Assembly (NCBI GenBank): GCA_963722555.1
Contig: CAVRNQ010000005.1
Span: 124,001-188,000 of the forward strand
DNA length: 64,000 bases
Source of the DNA: Bog-366 sp963722555
GTDB taxonomy: Bacteria; Acidobacteriota; Terriglobia; UBA7540
Direction of reading: 5' to 3'
The translations under genes were made by a program, and so were the position numbers. The notes under the pieces were generated by a model. The model was not told the origin of the DNA. It worked only from the letters and a program-made list of their open reading frames with translations, and made no database searches. Of the stretch, positions 52,518 to 61,387 are shown piece by piece. Each line of letters begins with the position of its first letter. Position 1 is the first letter of the stretch.

Positions 52518-55500
52518 ATGGCTATGAAATGCTCCGTATGCGGCGAAGTGAATGAAGCAGGATACCGGTTCTGCAGGGTTTGTGGACACGCTCTGAGCGC
52601 CGCGGAAGAACCCGGTCCGACGATGGCGATGCCCGCGGGTCCCAGCGGGGGCGAGGAAGCCGTCCCCACCGTGGCGGTTGCGCACCCGCCCTCTGCGGCA
52701 TCTTCTTTCCGGTTGGCCGCCACCTCAGGACTCCTTTCCGGGCGCACTTTCACGATCACCTCCAAGGGGCTCGTCATCGGCCGCGACCAAAACAATTGTC
52801 AGGTGGTGTTGGCCGATGACCAGGTCTCCCGCCAGCATGCCTGGATAGGATTGGACGAGGCCGGGCAGGTCGTGATCCGCGACAAGAACTCCGCCAATGG
52901 AACCTATGTTAACCAGCAGCGCATCCAGGAAGCAGTCTTGAAACCGACGGACGAAATTTCCGTTGGCCAAGGCGGCAAGAATCTCTTCCGCGTCGAGTCG
53001 TTCGTCCCTGCCCCTGCCCGCTCGGCCGTCGAGCCGGTGCGGCGAAGGACGGCGACGGGAGAGGAAGGTGGCCACGTCGTCACCTCGCTGGTAAGCCAGG
53101 CAGACATCGCCGCCGCCCGCCAAGAGCAAGAAACCAAGGGCGAAACCGTGGCCATCAAACTCACGGATCTGATGGCGCGCCCGCACCTCGAGTTGATCGT
53201 GGACAAGTACGCGGTGAAGAGTGAGGACATCCCCGATGCGGGTTTGGTGGTGGGCCGTGATTCTACTCGCTGCCAGATGGTCATGGAGCACGCCTCCGTA
53301 TCGGCGGTGCACGCGCAGTTCGCGGTGAAAGATGGCCAGGTCGTGCTGACCGATCAATCCACCAACGGAACCTTTGTCAACGGCATTCGGGTTACGACCG
53401 CCGAACTGCACGACGGCGATTACATCACTTTCGGGCGCTACGCCGGCAAGTCACTGATCTTTCGCACCGGCCTGGAACCGCAGCTCAAGCTGGAGAATAT
53501 CGACCTGGCCAAAGACCATCTGGTCATCGGCCGCGACCCGAGCTGCGACGTGGTCATCGCCCATCCCATCGTGTCCAAAAGGCACGCCGAGATTGTGAAA
53601 CAGAACGGCAAAATCCTGATTGTCAACCTGGGCTCCGTCAACGGGACCTTTGTGAACGGCATTCGGGTCAAACGCCACGAATTGCAGGACCTGGACCGCG
53701 TGGTCATCGGTCCTTCGGAGCTGCATTTCCAGGGTGGAACCCTCACGCATGCCCCCGACCGTCGCGTGGTACGACTGGATTCCGTGCACTTGAATTTCCA
53801 GGTGACCGACCGCAATACGGGCAAGCCCAAACTGCTGTTAGATGACCTGTCCCTGGTGGTTAAGCCGAAAGAACTGATCGGCCTGCTGGGGCCCAGCGGC
53901 GCGGGCAAAACCACGTTGATGAACGCGCTGAATGGTTTTGTGAAACCCACTTCCGGCCAGGTGCTGTACAACGGCGCGGATTTGTACCGGAACCTGGAGT
54001 CTCTGAAATCCACCATCGGATTCGTTCCGCAGGAAGACATCATGCACCGGCAACTGCCGGTGCGCCGCTGCCTTTATTACGCGGCGAAGCTGCGGTTGCC
54101 GGACGACATTTCCGACGACGAGATCAACCGCCGAGTGGAAGAGATGCTGGACACCCTGAAATTGGACCCCCAGCGCTGGGATAACCCTGTGGCCACCCTG
54201 AGCGGCGGCCAGCGCAAGCGCGTGAGCTTGGGTATCGAACTTCTGCCCAAACCCGGCGTGCTGTTTCTGGATGAGCCCACGGCCGGCCTGGATCCACGCA
54301 CCGAGACGCTGATGATGATGCTCTTCCGGCAACTCGCCAACCAGGGCTCGACGATCATCATTACCACGCACCTGCTGGGGTCGTTCGGGGTGCTCGATAA
54401 GGTTCTGGTCATGGTGCAGGGGCGGCTGGTCTACTACGGACCGGGAACCAAGTTCCTCGATTATTTCAAGGCCGAGTCCCCGCCGGATGTTTACGACGAC
54501 TTAACGGATAACAACACCGTTCCCTACGCGCTCGAACTGAAGCAGCGATTTCAGGGCTCGTCCTTGTACCGGGATCTGGTGGTCGAGCCGCAGAAGGACG
54601 TTTCGGCGGAGCGGCCCACCGCCGCCGGTGGGCCCAGCGAGGCTCGGCCCAAAGGGAAAGGATTCAGCCTCCGCCAGTTCACCACCCTGCTGCAGCGCAA
54701 CTGGGAACTGAAGTTCAGTGACCGGGCGCAAACCATATTGCTTTTCGCGCAGGCTCCCCTGGTGGCTCTGCTGGTGGCCTTGATGGCGAGCGGACCCAAC
54801 CAGGTGCAGACCCTCTTCATGGCGATGTTTTCCGCGCTCTGGTTCGGCTGCTCAAACGCGGTACGGGAGATTGTGGACGAGCAGACCATCTACAAGCGCG
54901 AACGGCAGACGGGCCTCAAGATCCCGTCCTACGTCCTTTCCAAACTCGCCGTTTTGTCTTTTGTGGCGCTGGCGCAGTGTTTTTCGGTTGTCGTCATCTG
55001 TCTCCTCGTCAATCACGCGCTGGCCTTGAGCCTGCCGGAAGCCGGCGCGGCCATCCTCATCATGTTCCTGGTGGCCGTGAACGGCACGCTGATCGGCCTG
55101 CTCATTTCGAGCCTGGTGACCACGCCGGAAAAAGCCCTGACGCTGTTTCCGCTCATCCTGATTCCGGAATTGTTGCTCTGCGGTCTGTTCCTCCCGGTTC
55201 GCCCCATCCAAACGATTATCCCGATCACGGTGGAACAGCTTTTTGAGGGAAAGATGTTTGCGCAGCCGGAAGCCAAGGCCAAAGCGCAGCAGATGATGCA
55301 CCCCTCTGCGGGGGAGGCGAATCCCGCGCCGCCGCCCAGCGACCAGACCGCCACCGCGGAAGCTGACCAGGGCCGCTTCGCGCACCAAGTGGCGGGAGCC
55401 ATGACACCGTCGGAGCGAACCACCCAGATCTTCCACAAGTACACACCCGCTCCGGTGGTCGGCATGGGGGCACCCGTCCGCTGGTTGTCGATGCTGGCCG

Positions 55501-55796
55501 TCTCCCGCTGGGGTTTGGAGGCGGTGTCCGACCTCTGCCTGCACGGCTCGCATTCTACCCAGGACTACGCTTACCGGATCATCAACACGATTACGATTTC
55601 TCTTCACCCGGATGACGTGCAAAAGCTCGAGGAAGGTCTCGAACAGCCGGCGGAGTCTTTCACCGCGGCCGGCGCATTCCCGCTCCGCTCCGACTTCTGG
55701 AAGGACAAAGGGCCGTACTTGGCTATCATGACCGGGTATGCCCTTGTGATGATTGCGCTGATCCTGATCCTGATGAAACGTAAGGATGTGAAGTAG
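52518..55796 (+). CDS. Triple-FHA ABC transporter (ABCG-like half-transporter) with zinc ribbon
   Basis: About 1092 residues. A zinc ribbon (Cys5, 8, 19, 22) is followed by three FHA domains: about 65-150 (LVIGRDQNNCQVVLADDQVSRQH), 220-310 (VVGRDSTRCQMVMEHASVSAVH) and 320-405 (VIGRDPSCDVVIAHPIVSKRH). The ABC ATPase has Walker A GPSGAGKTT near 457, signature LSGGQRKRVSLG near 561 and Walker B LFLDEPTAGLDP near 582. An ABC-2 membrane domain runs from about 735 to the end, broken by a long extramembrane loop (about 905-985). Same plan as mycobacterial Rv1747, which has two FHA domains and is kinase-controlled. The second FHA has Ala-Val where Arg-His/Lys-His is usual, so it may not bind phosphothreonine. 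Confidence 0.93.
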   Translation: MAMKCSVCGEVNEAGYRFCRVCGHALSAAEEPGPTMAMPAGPSGGEEAVPTVAVAHPPSAASSFRLAATSGLLSGRTFTITSKGLVIGRDQNNCQVVLADDQVSRQHAWIGLDEAGQVVIRDKNSANGTYVNQQRIQEAVLKPTDEISVGQGGKNLFRVESFVPAPARSAVEPVRRRTATGEEGGHVVTSLVSQADIAAARQEQETKGETVAIKLTDLMARPHLELIVDKYAVKSEDIPDAGLVVGRDSTRCQMVMEHASVSAVHAQFAVKDGQVVLTDQSTNGTFVNGIRVTTAELHDGDYITFGRYAGKSLIFRTGLEPQLKLENIDLAKDHLVIGRDPSCDVVIAHPIVSKRHAEIVKQNGKILIVNLGSVNGTFVNGIRVKRHELQDLDRVVIGPSELHFQGGTLTHAPDRRVVRLDSVHLNFQVTDRNTGKPKLLLDDLSLVVKPKELIGLLGPSGAGKTTLMNALNGFVKPTSGQVLYNGADLYRNLESLKSTIGFVPQEDIMHRQLPVRRCLYYAAKLRLPDDISDDEINRRVEEMLDTLKLDPQRWDNPVATLSGGQRKRVSLGIELLPKPGVLFLDEPTAGLDPRTETLMMMLFRQLANQGSTIIITTHLLGSFGVLDKVLVMVQGRLVYYGPGTKFLDYFKAESPPDVYDDLTDNNTVPYALELKQRFQGSSLYRDLVVEPQKDVSAERPTAAGGPSEARPKGKGFSLRQFTTLLQRNWELKFSDRAQTILLFAQAPLVALLVALMASGPNQVQTLFMAMFSALWFGCSNAVREIVDEQTIYKRERQTGLKIPSYVLSKLAVLSFVALAQCFSVVVICLLVNHALALSLPEAGAAILIMFLVAVNGTLIGLLISSLVTTPEKALTLFPLILIPELLLCGLFLPVRPIQTIIPITVEQLFEGKMFAQPEAKAKAQQMMHPSAGEANPAPPPSDQTATAEADQGRFAHQVAGAMTPSERTTQIFHKYTPAPVVGMGAPVRWLSMLAVSRWGLEAVSDLCLHGSHSTQDYAYRIINTITISLHPDDVQKLEEGLEQPAESFTAAGAFPLRSDFWKDKGPYLAIMTGYALVMIALILILMKRKDVK

Positions 55797-55822
55797 CACA
55801 GCCCCTGCACAAAGGAGTTAGC

Positions 55823-56185
55823 ATGGACAGCGGTAATTCCTCAGTTCGCAACCTGCTCTATATCGTTCTGGTGCTTACCCTGTTGTCAGTCTTCGCGAAC
55901 TTCTACGTTGCCACACAACTGGCCCGGAATAGCGATGAGCTGGCGCGCTTGGGCCTCTTGTTGCAGAAACAGATGATGGGGACCGCTCTCGAGCAGTCCC
56001 AGCAATTGCAGCAGAAGATGGAACAACTCAATCAGGACGCGGCCGGCATTGACGCGAAGCTGCAGAAAGCCCAGGATGATTTTGTGGCGAGGATGAACGT
56101 CGAGCTCCCCAGGATCATGGATAACTACGTCAAGTCGCGCGCGCCCATGATTGAGAAGCAGGCCATGAAACGGGTGCCGCGCTAG
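55823..56185 (+). CDS. Small membrane-anchored coiled-coil protein
   Basis: 120 residues starting 26 bp after the transporter, with an AAAGGAG site. One N-terminal transmembrane helix (about 10-32, LLYIVLVLTLLSVFANFYVA), then a Gln/Leu-rich helix with heptad character (about 36-90, LEQSQQLQQKMEQLNQDAAG) and a basic C-terminal tail. No known family. By position it could be an accessory subunit of the FHA-ABC transporter. Convergent with the minus-strand operon. Confidence 0.7.
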   Translation: MDSGNSSVRNLLYIVLVLTLLSVFANFYVATQLARNSDELARLGLLLQKQMMGTALEQSQQLQQKMEQLNQDAAGIDAKLQKAQDDFVARMNVELPRIMDNYVKSRAPMIEKQAMKRVPR

Positions 56186-56223
56186 CCCGGCGGGTTCCTC
56201 ACCACGCCGAGGTGTTTTCTTCG

Positions 56224-56550
56224 CTGTCATCCTGAGCATGGACAGCCTTTCGGCTGCCCATGATGAGCAGAAACTCGATGAGGAGAACCCATCACCCAAA
56301 CTGTCATCCTGAGCAGCAGCGAAGGATCTGTATGGGTTTTCAGTAACCAAGACAAATGCAGATCCTTCGTCCCGAAAGAACCGGGACTCAGGATGACAGT
56401 GTCAGCGATGGTGAATCGAAATGACTTCCGCGTCGAGTTTCTGCAGAGCAGAGCGAAGGACCTCGGTAGTTGCCCTAGATCAGTGAAATGGACAAACTGC
56501 CGGGGTTCTTCGCTCGCTGCGCTCACTCAGAATGACAGCGCCCCCGGCCA
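56224..56550. repeat. Dispersed repeat block, including inverted 229-bp copy
   Basis: 56224-56452 is a close inverted match of 19863-20091, equal in length, with shared stretches such as GGTTTTCAGTAACCAAGACA. TGTCATCCTGAGC cores and inverted partners are nested inside. A further half-unit continues to 56539. No gene in 56186-56564; it separates two convergent operons. Confidence 0.8.
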
Positions 56551-56564
56551 CCGGCGGGCTTTCC

Positions 56565-57890
56565 TTACTCGAGGGTTTTCACTTCCACGTGGAATAGCTG
56601 CTCACCCATGAAGAACTCGTCGCCGTCCCGGAGTTCAACTTCAGCGCGCACGCGACGATAGACGCCGTTCCGGCTGCGTAAATCCTGCAGCAGGAAGCGT
56701 CCGGGCTGGGCCACGATGCGGGCGTGCGTTCCGGACATGTACGGGTCATCCTTGAAGATCAGGTCGCCCGTGGTCCGGCCCAGAGTGGTTTCGGGCTTCT
56801 CGAGTTTGAACTCCGCTACGATTTCTCCATTCAACTTGATGTGTTCAAGCTTGGCCGTAAGGGGCCCTTTTTGAAGCTTCGGCGGGACACTCCACACCAT
56901 GGTGCCCTGCGTGGCGCTCTTGGCCTGCGCCTCGTCGAGGCTCTGCGTGGTGAAGCGGAAGAGTTCCCGTCCCAGCAGGAAGATGTCGCCAGGGGACAGT
57001 TCGCCGTCCTGCCGTTGCCGAAGGAAGGAGCCATTCTGGCTGCCCAAGTCCTTCAACAGGAGCTTGCCTTCGCGCACGGCGAGGGAAGCGTGTCGCGTTG
57101 AAAGCAACATATCGTGGGTGTAGCTCAGGTCGCAGTTCTCCCGCCCGATGAGCGTTTCTTTTGTGATCGTAAGGGTTCTTCCCGCGGACCCGTCCGGCTT
57201 TTTCTCGGAGATCTTAGCTTCGATTTGCGCGACGTGCAGGCCGGTGAAAACCACGGTTCCTTCCGTGGGAAGCGCCGGGGGGGCTGGTGGTCTGGGTGGA
57301 ACTGGCCTGGCGACGGGCGGCGCCGGCGGTGGCGCCACGGGACGGGGAGGAGGAATGCGAGGCGGCGAAGCCGCGACGGGCGCGGACGCAACGGGCCTCG
57401 CAACGGGCGGCGCCGGGGGCGGTGCCACCGGGCGAGGAGGCGGTGGCGCCACGGGACGGGGAGGTGGCGCTGCTACCGGCCGGGCCAGGGGCGGCGGGGG
57501 AACCGCAGGTCTCGGCGGTGGCGGAGGCGCGGCTGGGCGCGGCGGCGCCACGGGCTGTGGGGCCGGCACGGCTTGTTGCAGGGGTGGGGGCGGAGCCGCT
57601 GCCAGGGGAGTGCCGCAAAATCCGCAGAACTTGCTCCCGACGGGGAAAGACTTGTGGCACTTTGGGCACATCACCTGCGCGATAACCGGCGCCGCTGGGG
57701 GGTGCGGAACCGGCGCCACAGGCGCCGCAATTACGGGGGCCTGAGCTACAGGTGAAGGCGCCGCTGCCGCCGGGGCGTGCAACGGTTTTCCGCAGCGCGC
57801 GCACGACGGCGAAGTCGCCGGGTTCATGTTCCCGCAAGATGCGCATCGCATGTACCGGACAGTTCCTTGCTCATTAGCGTCAGCGCTCAT
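56565..57890 (-). CDS. Double zinc-ribbon, double-FHA protein
   Basis: 441 residues. Two zinc ribbons (CASCGNMNPATSPSCARCGK at about 16-35; CPKCHKSFPVGSKFCGFCG at about 74-92), a 120-residue Pro/Ala-rich linker, then FHA 1 (about 230-310, LIGRENCDLSYTHDMLLSTRH) and FHA 2 (about 345-440, LGRTTGDLIFKDDPYMSGTH). No enzymatic domain: it reads as an adaptor bridging phosphorylated partners. The zinc ribbon-linker-FHA plan echoes the N-terminus of the ABC transporter. Last gene of the minus-strand operon, 34 bp after the PHP gene. Confidence 0.9.
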   Translation of the reverse strand: MSADANEQGTVRYMRCASCGNMNPATSPSCARCGKPLHAPAAAAPSPVAQAPVIAAPVAPVPHPPAAPVIAQVMCPKCHKSFPVGSKFCGFCGTPLAAAPPPPLQQAVPAPQPVAPPRPAAPPPPPRPAVPPPPLARPVAAPPPRPVAPPPPRPVAPPPAPPVARPVASAPVAASPPRIPPPRPVAPPPAPPVARPVPPRPPAPPALPTEGTVVFTGLHVAQIEAKISEKKPDGSAGRTLTITKETLIGRENCDLSYTHDMLLSTRHASLAVREGKLLLKDLGSQNGSFLRQRQDGELSPGDIFLLGRELFRFTTQSLDEAQAKSATQGTMVWSVPPKLQKGPLTAKLEHIKLNGEIVAEFKLEKPETTLGRTTGDLIFKDDPYMSGTHARIVAQPGRFLLQDLRSRNGVYRRVRAEVELRDGDEFFMGEQLFHVEVKTLE

Positions 57891-57924
57891 GTTTGATTCC
57901 CGTCTCGTTTTTGATCGGCGTTAT

Positions 57925-59904
57925 CTATTCGCCGGTGGCCTTGATCCAGATGGGGTTAGTATAGCAGCGAAACTCTTCCTTGGCGCTGTTTCGTGTACTG
58001 GCCTCCAGCCGGATGTATCTCCATTCTTCCGAACCTTCCTTCAGGGCCATGCGCAGGTCAAAGGAAACCAAGCCCTCGCTGGAAAGGCTCTTGGAGGTGG
58101 GCACGGGCACATCCACGGGTTCCAACTCACCCGCGCCGGTTCCCACGATCAGTCGAATAAACTGAAAGGGTCCAAATTCTTCACTGCTCACCCAAAGGAG
58201 TTGGAGAGGGGGCAGGGATTTCAACGGGCAGGAGATCTCCTGTCCGATGCCGACATCATCGGGGTCGTCGAGGGACCCATTGGAATTCCGATCGAAGCCG
58301 GCGACCAGCAGCGGGCCGTTGCTCGCCACGCTGCGGCCGTCCCGCAGGGCACGCAAGACGTTCTCACCGCGCGCTCCCATGCCGTCCGGCGCGTAAACCA
58401 CGGTGGAGATGCGGCCCAGGGCGTTGTCTTCCGCGTATCCGTTCAAGCCCCGCTCCAGCTTGCCGAGGAAGTCGGTGACGTCCATGCTAGCTTCGAAGTC
58501 CAGGTCGCCATGCGCATCCGAACCCGCGGCGAGGAAGGGCTTGAAGAGCGGAGCGTTCTTTCCATCCTGCCGCGGCTGGAGGCCGCGCGCCAGCAGGGGC
58601 TGCCATCCCAGCTTGATTCCTTGTTCGAGGCGAGCGTACTGGTTGGCTTCCTTGTCGTATTGGAAGCAGGCGCTCGCTTCCGTATGTGGATGGATGCAGA
58701 ACGGGTCGCGCATGTCATCGGCAGTATCATTCGTGGCGCGGTTCCAGGGTTCGAGACCCACTACGCCCGCCTGGAGCTGCTTTCCATCCGGCGCGAGGAA
58801 GTCCGCCTCCAGGTCCCACTTGCCTCCTCGCATGAGGGGGCTGATGGGGTCAAAGGGATGGGCGGCGTAAGCAAATCCCCCCGCCGCGACGACCCGCGCC
58901 AGAGCATCCCTGATGGGCATGGCCGCAGAGGCGGGGGAGCCGTCGCCCGTCATCACCACGGCGCTACCGGCTTGGGCGGGGTCCGGGAAACCCTTGTCGG
59001 GATCATCGGGTGACGGCGCCACCACCATGTGGACGGTGGTCAGCAGGGTGTCCTTGCTGGAAGAGAGGGTCATCTCTTCTCCGCGGATCATCATCAGCCG
59101 GCCATCGCGAAATTGCTTTACGTCGTCCAACTCCGCCTGGTAGCGTTCCGGGGAGAGGTCGGTGGAATGGTCGGCCAACAATAGCCAGTCCATCCCTGCC
59201 TGCAGCGCCGCCTGCTTCGTGACGTCGAGCGGATACCCGCGCTCGGCAGGATTGTCAGTGTAGCCGGAGTGGTAATGCATGTCGCCGCGATACCATTTGG
59301 GGATCTGCGGAAGGCGCGTAGCGTTCAGGCGCACGCGCAGGTAAAAGTCCTGGTTCGGCCAATCCACGACCCGGAACGAAACCCACAAATCCGCCGAGCG
59401 GAAGGGCCCGCCCAGGTAGTGGCCGGCGAGAAAGGACTGCACGAGGTCGCGGGGCGCCTCCAGCGTCTTCTTCAGCCGGTCGGGTATCACCAGGGGCTGA
59501 CCGTCCGTGCGAGCGTCAAAGGAAAAATCTTTGCCCGTTCCCAAAAGCAGTGGTTCCTCGCTGAACTTGTGCTGGGCGCCGGTGGGTTTCACATAGATGT
59601 TCACGCCCTGCAGTTTCAAGGGGTCCCGCTGGACATAGCGGGAGACGGAGGAACCCGTGGTGTGCGCGGCCTTCTCGATGCCGTTGATGATCTCCAAATA
59701 GACGGGAAGATTCGCATCGTCGGGGTTGCGCAGCGAGCGCGGAACATCCGCCCGGAAGAAAACCCCTGTCTTCGACAACTTTTCTTTCAGTTGAGACGTT
59801 ATGCTTTCCTGAGTTTGGGAGAAGGCCGGGATGGGCAAAGCGAAACACGCCGCCAGGACAACGGCGCGCAGGAGAGGATGGAAACTCCGCATGTAAAGGC
59901 TCAT
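57925..59904 (-). CDS. Secreted PHP/CehA-type metallohydrolase
   Basis: About 659 residues from the ATG that overlaps the previous stop by 4 bp (ATGA). A signal peptide (LLRAVVLAACFALPIPAFS) is followed by a beta-rich region, then a PHP-like metal site: GDMHYHSGYTDN (about 206), LLLADHSTDLSPERY, a Glu in MIRGEEMTL, AYAAHPFDP and GSDAHGD. Such secreted PHP proteins (CehA/McbA group) are predicted phosphoesterases or carbamate hydrolases. Residues 530-545 hold a calcium-binding-like DRNSNGSLDDPDD. The substrate is unknown; its conserved place among FHA genes is notable. Confidence 0.82.
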   Translation of the reverse strand: MSLYMRSFHPLLRAVVLAACFALPIPAFSQTQESITSQLKEKLSKTGVFFRADVPRSLRNPDDANLPVYLEIINGIEKAAHTTGSSVSRYVQRDPLKLQGVNIYVKPTGAQHKFSEEPLLLGTGKDFSFDARTDGQPLVIPDRLKKTLEAPRDLVQSFLAGHYLGGPFRSADLWVSFRVVDWPNQDFYLRVRLNATRLPQIPKWYRGDMHYHSGYTDNPAERGYPLDVTKQAALQAGMDWLLLADHSTDLSPERYQAELDDVKQFRDGRLMMIRGEEMTLSSSKDTLLTTVHMVVAPSPDDPDKGFPDPAQAGSAVVMTGDGSPASAAMPIRDALARVVAAGGFAYAAHPFDPISPLMRGGKWDLEADFLAPDGKQLQAGVVGLEPWNRATNDTADDMRDPFCIHPHTEASACFQYDKEANQYARLEQGIKLGWQPLLARGLQPRQDGKNAPLFKPFLAAGSDAHGDLDFEASMDVTDFLGKLERGLNGYAEDNALGRISTVVYAPDGMGARGENVLRALRDGRSVASNGPLLVAGFDRNSNGSLDDPDDVGIGQEISCPLKSLPPLQLLWVSSEEFGPFQFIRLIVGTGAGELEPVDVPVPTSKSLSSEGLVSFDLRMALKEGSEEWRYIRLEASTRNSAKEEFRCYTNPIWIKATGE

Positions 59905-61349
59905 GGGATCAGCTTCCGCGCAACTTGAATCGAGATGCACTGGTTGCCCGAGGCTGCCAGGGCAACGACCTCGCCCTCCGCATTGAGCAGCGGTGCGCCG
60001 GTTTCACCTGGATCCACCGCATGGTCCATGGTCAGGGCGGTCCCCTCCAGTCCCGCCTTGACGCTGAGGAGACGCGGGTCGGTTTGAGGCTGGCTCACTC
60101 CGTAAGGATAACTGCCCAAGACCAACTGGGCGCCGCTGGCGAGGTTCGCCGCCGAGTTCGGGAGCGACAAGGGATGGAAGCCCGTGCCGCTGACCTGCAG
60201 CAGGGCCAAGTCTGATTCACCTTCGGCGTGGAGATGCAGAGTGGCGCGCTCTTCGGAGTCCGGGTCCTGGTAATCCTGTTGCGTCATCTGGTCGGGCGGC
60301 ATCTGGAGGACCTTCAAGGTCTGTTTTTCGGTGCTCAGGGCGGATTGAAGGTCAGGTTGGCCACCCGCAGCAGTCAGCTTGGCGCCGGCCGGCCAGGCGT
60401 AGGTCTTTACACTGCCTTGATCCACCTCCAGGTGAGAGTGCTCCAGCAGGAAGGCGACCTGCGGGTCAAACTTCCAGGGGGCCACCACTCGCTTGGTGGT
60501 CAGCAGCTTTCCATCCACGCTCACCAGAAAGCCGGTGCCGGATTCCGCGAACTTTTCCAGGGCCTTGGATTTGGGGTCGTGCACCACGTACTCCGTGTAC
60601 AGGAGATACAGGGCAGGGTTCACCTTGGTTCCCAGGGTCTGATCCTGGTGCAGCTTCGCCAGATGTTCCTTCGCCATGTTGATGGCCGCAGCCGAGGAAG
60701 GGTCCGCGAGTGTTTCCAGGACCGCGTCCGCCGTCAGGTGGAGGAGTGGGTTGCCCTGGAAGAGATTCAACGGGACTTGTTCATTCAGGGTCACCGGGAT
60801 GACGAGCTGTTTCGTCCGCAGCGCGGCTTTTTCCAGGGCATTCAGCTTGACCTCAATGAAACTCTGCCCGGTGATTAGGATCTTGTCCTTGTCCACCATC
60901 TCCCGGACCGGCGCAAGCGAATCCAGCTCGGCGAACAGGATGGAGCACTTGAGGGAGGAGGGAACATCGACGGGGTCTTTACTCGAAAGTTTGAACTCCT
61001 GCGCAAACGTCTCAATGTGGACGGGAATCCCGCTTACGCGCACATCCTGAAAGTACATGCGCTGGACCGTGGCTCCCCGGTTGACGGGACGGATGGTGAT
61101 GAAGAGATCGAGCAGAAGACGGTCGAAGTTGATATCCCGAAACGAGAGGCGCTTGTAGACGGCAGGATTAGGCGCAGGCTGGCCACCCTTGGCGGGAAGC
61201 TGGTAAACCTTGGCGCCGCGAATCTCTTTCGGCAACTGGCCCGGCGGCTCTGCCTGCTGGGCAGCCACGGGCGGGGGAAAAGCGATGACCCCCCAAGCGA
61301 GGGCGGAAAGAAGTAGAGAACGCGAAAGAATTGATGGCGCCAAGATCAT
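59901..61349 (-). CDS. Secreted trypsin-like protein with degenerate catalytic triad
   Basis: About 482 residues with a signal peptide (SLLLSALAWGVIAFPPPVAA). The C-terminal half (about 265-480) follows the HtrA/trypsin plan: GTGFLVSVDGKLLTTKRVV (where TNNHVV is usual), SDLALLQV, and DPGETGAPLLNAEGEVVAL (where GNSGGP is usual). The triad positions are Arg287, Asp380 and Thr450, so ordinary serine protease activity is not expected. The N-terminal half (about 40-230) is a separate alpha/beta region of unknown function. Probably an extracytoplasmic binding module rather than an enzyme. Coupled to the PHP gene by the ATGA overlap. Confidence 0.8.
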   Translation of the reverse strand: MILAPSILSRSLLLSALAWGVIAFPPPVAAQQAEPPGQLPKEIRGAKVYQLPAKGGQPAPNPAVYKRLSFRDINFDRLLLDLFITIRPVNRGATVQRMYFQDVRVSGIPVHIETFAQEFKLSSKDPVDVPSSLKCSILFAELDSLAPVREMVDKDKILITGQSFIEVKLNALEKAALRTKQLVIPVTLNEQVPLNLFQGNPLLHLTADAVLETLADPSSAAAINMAKEHLAKLHQDQTLGTKVNPALYLLYTEYVVHDPKSKALEKFAESGTGFLVSVDGKLLTTKRVVAPWKFDPQVAFLLEHSHLEVDQGSVKTYAWPAGAKLTAAGGQPDLQSALSTEKQTLKVLQMPPDQMTQQDYQDPDSEERATLHLHAEGESDLALLQVSGTGFHPLSLPNSAANLASGAQLVLGSYPYGVSQPQTDPRLLSVKAGLEGTALTMDHAVDPGETGAPLLNAEGEVVALAASGNQCISIQVARKLIP

Positions 61350-61387
61350 TCTGTGGACCCCCGGGGCCAATCTCGCACAAGAGGGCT

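Noticed and set aside
57114..57755. Gly/Arg-rich plus-strand ORFs opposite the FHA adaptor
   Set aside because: Antisense translation of the proline-rich linker; low complexity, no independent start signal.
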